From Paludibacteraceae bacterium (GTDB lineage Bacteria > Bacteroidota > Bacteroidia > Bacteroidales > Paludibacteraceae), in contig JAFPLG010000101.1 in the NCBI GenBank assembly GCA_017402895.1, positions 1-11,140 on the forward strand: a stretch of 11,140 nucleotides of DNA, in the 5' to 3' direction. Each line of letters begins with the position of its first letter. The stretch's first letter is position 1. Under the pieces are notes generated by a model that had not been told where the DNA came from, did no database searches, and worked only from the letters and a program-made list of their open reading frames with translations. Position numbers and translations under genes: made by a program. This document shows positions 7,859 through 11,140 of the stretch, piece by piece.

Positions 7859-8468
7859 AAGCTTGTTCTATCATGTTGCGCAACGTTCCCATATCCGGGA
7901 AGGCGTCGCTTATCTCTCGTAGGTTCACTACCCGCTGACGAACCGATGCCACACCGTGTTTCGCCAGCTTCTTCTCCGTCGGCGTGATGGCTTGCATCAT
8001 GGCTTCCAGGTCCACGTCATATAACAAGGTGCTATGCACAATCGTTCCCGTTGGAGCCGTGTAGCACGCACTTCCCGACACTTTCCGCCCACCTACCAGC
8101 ACATCATTATGCGCGGTCGTCACGGCCTCCAGGCCATGCCTTTGTAGCGATTCGGCCAGCGTACTCAAGAAGCGGGCAAACACCTGTTCGCTATGCGTGT
8201 CGGGCGTGATATACGAGAGCATCAGGTTTCCCCGGTCGGCATATACGCATCCGCCACCGCTCTTTCGTTGCACCACTTGTATACCCTTCTCCCTGCAATA
8301 GGCTTCGTTCACTTCCACCTCGGCCTGTTGATGACGTCCGTAGATCACCGTAGGTGCCACCACCCACGTGAAGAACGTCGGCTCCTGCACTTCGCGCAAC
8401 AGGTCCTGCTCCTTCTGCAAGTACTCCGTCAGCGCCCACCCCTCCGGAAAATGAACCACTTTAGCCAT
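7842..8468 (-). CDS. Lipoate-protein ligase A family protein, short form
   Basis: This protein belongs to the biotin/lipoate ligase (LplA/LipB) fold family and would attach lipoate, or a related acyl group, to a Lys on 2-oxoacid dehydrogenase E2 or GcvH proteins. Family signatures in order: RKSGGGCVYAD (68-78), equivalent to the RRxGGGxVxHD lipoyl-AMP binding loop with Tyr-Ala before the Asp; NDVLVGGRKVSGSA (121-134) with the conserved Lys K129; STLLYDVDL (146-154); and KLAKHGVASVRQRVVNL (167-183). At 208 residues it has only the catalytic domain and lacks the C-terminal accessory domain of E. coli-type LplA (about 338 residues). It may therefore need a partner for lipoate activation, or be an amidotransferase-like member. 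The ATG at 8468 follows the guanine deaminase stop by 20 bases, and its end overlaps the small lipoprotein gene by 17 bases. Confidence 0.85.
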   Translation of the reverse strand: MAKVVHFPEGWALTEYLQKEQDLLREVQEPTFFTWVVAPTVIYGRHQQAEVEVNEAYCREKGIQVVQRKSGGGCVYADRGNLMLSYITPDTHSEQVFARFLSTLAESLQRHGLEAVTTAHNDVLVGGRKVSGSACYTAPTGTIVHSTLLYDVDLEAMMQAITPTEKKLAKHGVASVRQRVVNLREISDAFPDMGTLRNMIEQAYEETE

Positions 8469-8488
8469 AAACCATTAGCCTTTCGCCT

Positions 8489-9772
8489 TTATTCCATCAC
8501 CGGTTCCACAATCTCTACGCCGCGGCAGAAACGGCGTTTGATATCGCGGTCGTCGCCCAAGTAGATATAGCGTTCCAGACGCTGCTCCAGGGTGTAGTTG
8601 TCGTAGTTCAGATACGTGTCATCCACGAGCAACGCATCAAACTCATAGCCCGGTTCGAAACTACCCACCTTGCCAAAGAACGAACCGCCACCCTTTGTTG
8701 CCAGGTAGAACACCTCGCTCAGACTCAGGAACGGCATCTCGCCCTTGGTCTGCGCATAGTTGAGTTTGCTCACCTGAATAGCATACTGCATCACGCGCAG
8801 CATCGACATATGATGGCCGGCCGATACATCCGTGCCAAGAGCCACGTTGATACCGGCATTCAGGAACTTACGTATCGGCGCCATACCGCTCGAGAGGTTG
8901 CTGTTCGACATCGGGCAGTGCACCACATACACGCCGTTCCGTCGCATCAGCTCCATCTCCTCGCCATCGGTATAGCAGCAGTGTGCCATGAGCGTAGGCG
9001 TCTGGCCAAACAGTCCGTACTTGTCGTACGCACCGCCATAGCAGGTTGTATCCGGTTCCAGTTCATGCACCCACATGATCTCCGAGCGGTTCTCGCTCAG
9101 GTGCGACTGAACGGGCAGACCGGTCTCTTGTGCATACTCACCCATCGCACGCAACATCTTCTCCGAGCACGAGGGCACAAAACGCGGCGTCACGATTGGT
9201 TGCACCAGTCCGTTATTGCCATGTTCGTCCAGATGGGCCTTGAGCATACGCATGCCTTCCAGCACCTCTTCCGTGGTGTTCTGCAGCGTCTCCGGACTGT
9301 TACGATTCATTCCTACCAGTCCGATCATTGCACCCATGCCGGCCTGAACAAACAGATCGGCCAGTATACGCGTCGACTCCGGATGGATCGTGCCGAAGAT
9401 CGCACTACGCATCGTACCTTGCATCCATAGTTCGTGCACAAACCTACGATACATCCTGCGCGCATAGTCCGGGTCCTTGTACTTCGTTTCCTCGGGGAAA
9501 GTGTACGTATTGAGCCACGGCAGCAACTCCAGGTCCAGTGCCAGTCCCATATTCCTATATTGCGGCGCATGCACATGCATGTCGTTGAAGGCCGGTATGA
9601 GTAGCTTGTCGCCGAAGTCCATCACTTGGCGACGCCAGTCCATATTCTCCGGCAACTCTTTATAGACGCCCTCGATCAAGCCGTTCGACTTCACGACGAT
9701 ATAGCCGTTCTTGATGATTTCCAGTTTTCCCGGTGTCGGGGTAAACAAGATGTTCGCTTTGTAGATTTTCAT
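8489..9772 (-). CDS. guaD: Guanine deaminase
   Basis: This amidohydrolase-superfamily enzyme converts guanine to xanthine and ammonia in purine salvage and breakdown, in the cytoplasm. The 427-residue length fits the family. The metal centre is complete: H66 and H68 in NDMHVHAPQY, H224 in QSHLSE with E227 as the likely proton shuttle, H264 in LMAHCCYTDGEE, and D315 in GTDVSAGHH. HAPQY and LLPWLNTYTFPEE (83-95) are typical of guanine deaminases rather than of cytosine or chlorohydrolase relatives, as is PRFVPSCS (196-203). The ATG at 9772 lies 10 bases after the stop of the GtrA-like gene, which places it in the same run. No purine transporter or xanthine-processing gene is visible nearby. Confidence 0.92.
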   Translation of the reverse strand: MKIYKANILFTPTPGKLEIIKNGYIVVKSNGLIEGVYKELPENMDWRRQVMDFGDKLLIPAFNDMHVHAPQYRNMGLALDLELLPWLNTYTFPEETKYKDPDYARRMYRRFVHELWMQGTMRSAIFGTIHPESTRILADLFVQAGMGAMIGLVGMNRNSPETLQNTTEEVLEGMRMLKAHLDEHGNNGLVQPIVTPRFVPSCSEKMLRAMGEYAQETGLPVQSHLSENRSEIMWVHELEPDTTCYGGAYDKYGLFGQTPTLMAHCCYTDGEEMELMRRNGVYVVHCPMSNSNLSSGMAPIRKFLNAGINVALGTDVSAGHHMSMLRVMQYAIQVSKLNYAQTKGEMPFLSLSEVFYLATKGGGSFFGKVGSFEPGYEFDALLVDDTYLNYDNYTLEQRLERYIYLGDDRDIKRRFCRGVEIVEPVME

Positions 9773-9781
9773 AGGTATTTT

Positions 9782-9797
9782 GTTATTTCGTTATTTC
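9782..9797. repeat. Two tandem copies of an 8-base unit
   Basis: GTTATTTC occurs twice back to back on the + strand, across the last codons and stop codon of the GtrA-like gene. It is short and may be chance, but it is exact and sits in the junction before guaD. Confidence 0.5.
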
Positions 9798-10247
9798 TAC
9801 CTTCTTGGCGTCCGTCTCCGGCTTCGGTTGTTTGAAGAAGAGCAGACACACAAAATAGTTGATGCATCCGCCGATAAAGATGACTACGAAACTGATATAG
9901 TCGTCCCGCCACATCGGCAGCCACAGCAGCATCAGCGGCAACAAGCCCAACTGGATGCCCAGGTTCACAGCCCTTGCCAGCAGAAATCCGCCGGCATTCT
10001 TCAGACTCGGCCGGGTGCCGAACGTGTACCAGTTGGAGAACAGATAATTGGGTATCATCTCCAGCAGATAACCGATACCAAAGGCGATATAGTAGAGCAC
10101 ACCACCCTTCTCCGGCTGTTCCATCAGATAGAGCGCAGCCATGAAGAACCAGGTCTGCACAAACATACCTGTCGTACCGATCACGGCAAACCGAAAGGCA
10201 CTCTTCGCCTTTCCCGGCAAATAACTAGACGGCAATTTCAACATCAT
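9783..10247 (-). CDS. GtrA-like family membrane protein
   Basis: This is a small integral membrane protein of 154 residues with four predicted helices (about 18-40, 50-70, 86-108 and 117-138). The segments RFAVIGTTGMFVQ at the first helix and NYLFSNWYTFG after the second match the GtrA/DPMS transmembrane family. Members are proposed to help move or bind lipid-linked sugars for cell-surface polysaccharide or teichoic-acid-like decoration. The substrate here cannot be deduced, and no glycosyltransferase is adjacent. There are two possible ATG starts in a row (10247 and 10244); I kept the first. The tail after residue 140 is charged (Lys/Glu). It sits 16 bases after the alaS stop and 10 bases before guaD. 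Confidence 0.85.
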   Translation of the reverse strand: MMLKLPSSYLPGKAKSAFRFAVIGTTGMFVQTWFFMAALYLMEQPEKGGVLYYIAFGIGYLLEMIPNYLFSNWYTFGTRPSLKNAGGFLLARAVNLGIQLGLLPLMLLWLPMWRDDYISFVVIFIGGCINYFVCLLFFKQPKPETDAKKVEITK

Positions 10248-10263
10248 TTACGATTTTTATCTT

Positions 10264-11139
10264 TCACTTTAGCGCAGCGATCATTTCTTCCATCGCAGCA
10301 CCGAGTCCATTCACGTCACGTCCTCCGGCGATAGCGAACCACGGCTGACCACCTCCGCCGCCCTGAATCAGTTTGGCGGCCGACTTGATCATCTGTCCGG
10401 CATTCAGTCCCTGCTCCACGAGCGGTTGCGAGAGGAACACAGCGATCGTCGGCTTGCCCTCATAGTGCGTGGCAGCCACTACGGCAAACTTCACATCCGT
10501 GAACTTTCCGCGCAACAGCGGCATCACGTTGCGGATCATCGTCGGGTCTTCTTCGCCCTCGATACGTACCAACTTGATATCGCCGAAACTCTCCGCACGA
10601 CCGATGATATGGTCGCGGTACTGCTCAATCTTCTCGGCAGTAAACTGCTCGATCTGTTTCTTGAGCGACGCGTTCTCGTCAATGAACTTATGGATCGCGT
10701 TCACCACATCGGGTGCGTTGTTGAACAGCAACTTCAAGTTATTGAGCGTATCTTGCGCCAAGTAATGGAGTTCATCTGCTTTCGCAGCGGTCACCGCTTC
10801 AATACGACGAACGCCGGCTGCTACAGAGGTCTCCATGATGATACGGATTGCACCGATACGGCCTGTCGAAGACACGTGACATCCGCCGCAGAGCTCTACC
10901 GAGTCGCCGAACTTGATCACACGCACGTCATCGCCGTATTTCTCGCCGAACAGTGCCATCGCTCCCATCGCTTTCGCTTGAGCGATCGGCGTATGCCTGC
11001 TCTCTTCGAGGTGGAAGTCACGGCGCACAAACGCATTCGCTACCTGCTCTACCTTGCGGAGTTCTTCAGGCGTCACTTTCTGGAAATGACTAAAGTCAAA
11101 ACGCAGTCTCTCCGCCGTTACCAAACTACCCTTCTGCTC
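10264..11139 (-). CDS. alaS: Alanyl-tRNA synthetase, C-terminal part (5' end outside window)
   Basis: The full protein charges tRNA-Ala with alanine and clears mischarged Ser/Gly-tRNA-Ala in the cytoplasm. The frame is open to the window edge: the codons before 11124 read EQKGS, giving EQKGSLV then ERLRFDFSHF, a hallmark of AlaRS. The apparent start at 11124 is therefore an internal TTG (Leu). The 291 visible residues are roughly the last third of a protein of about 870. They include the end of the editing domain with CGGCH (about 84-88), where the family normally has CGGTH with Cys and His as zinc ligands. Next come GVRRIEAVT, a coiled-coil-like stretch (about 118-170), and the C-terminal DHHA1-type C-Ala domain with GGGGGQPWFAIAGG near the end. 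The first editing motif (HxxxH) and the catalytic domain lie outside. It is probably the first visible gene of the minus-strand run. Confidence 0.95.
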   Translation of the reverse strand, partial: EQKGSLVTAERLRFDFSHFQKVTPEELRKVEQVANAFVRRDFHLEESRHTPIAQAKAMGAMALFGEKYGDDVRVIKFGDSVELCGGCHVSSTGRIGAIRIIMETSVAAGVRRIEAVTAAKADELHYLAQDTLNNLKLLFNNAPDVVNAIHKFIDENASLKKQIEQFTAEKIEQYRDHIIGRAESFGDIKLVRIEGEEDPTMIRNVMPLLRGKFTDVKFAVVAATHYEGKPTIAVFLSQPLVEQGLNAGQMIKSAAKLIQGGGGGQPWFAIAGGRDVNGLGAAMEEMIAALK

Positions 11140-11140
11140 T

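Noticed and set aside
9780..10334. 184-codon + strand frame opposite the GtrA-like gene and the alaS end
   Set aside because: It crosses two real genes and their junction, with Gln/His/Arg-rich translation and no signal or domain.
1..11140. Mobile element, CRISPR, phage or defence island
   Set aside because: No transposase, integrase, repeat-spacer array, toxin-antitoxin pair or nuclease gene is visible. All genes look like host chromosomal genes.

Overview
This window reads as an ordinary chromosomal stretch from a member of the Bacteroidetes, most likely order Bacteroidales. The evidence is a SusC/BtuB-like TonB receptor with an N-terminal carboxypeptidase-regulatory-like domain, several Bacteroidetes-style lipoproteins, A-rich leaders instead of strong Shine-Dalgarno sites, and a TAnnTTTG promoter element. 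Base composition looks even, at about half G+C by eye. I see no tRNA, rRNA, CRISPR array, transposase, integrase, phage gene or attachment site. No gene-free stretch exceeds about 70 bases.

Layout: the left end (2-1789, + strand) holds the C-terminal 595 residues of an RND/MMPL-family membrane transporter whose start lies outside the window. It converges tail to tail, with a 9-base gap, on a long minus-strand block. Read in its own direction, from the right edge leftwards, that block is: the C-terminal third of alanyl-tRNA synthetase (alaS, start outside the window), a GtrA-like membrane protein, guanine deaminase (guaD), a short lipoate-protein ligase, a small unknown lipoprotein, a PLP-dependent aminotransferase, and an M3-like zinc peptidase lipoprotein. 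After a 70-base gap comes a TonB-dependent receptor.

The first seven minus-strand genes are separated by 10-25 bases or overlap by 11-17 bases, so they could be one transcript. Their jobs (translation, purine salvage, lipoylation, amino-acid metabolism, peptide hydrolysis) do not form one pathway. The grouping looks like a housekeeping cluster rather than a dedicated system. The TonB receptor is the exception: the gap before it carries a Bacteroidetes -7 box and a perfect 8+1+8 base palindrome at the -33 position, so it probably has its own regulated promoter. Its extracellular side has a His-rich segment, and its plug region has a Cys cluster, which suggests metal or metal-complex uptake.

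I found no convincing new biological system here. The points most worth a second look are the palindrome plus His-rich receptor, the repeated helical module inside the MMPL transporter, and the CGGCH variant of the alanyl-tRNA synthetase editing motif.
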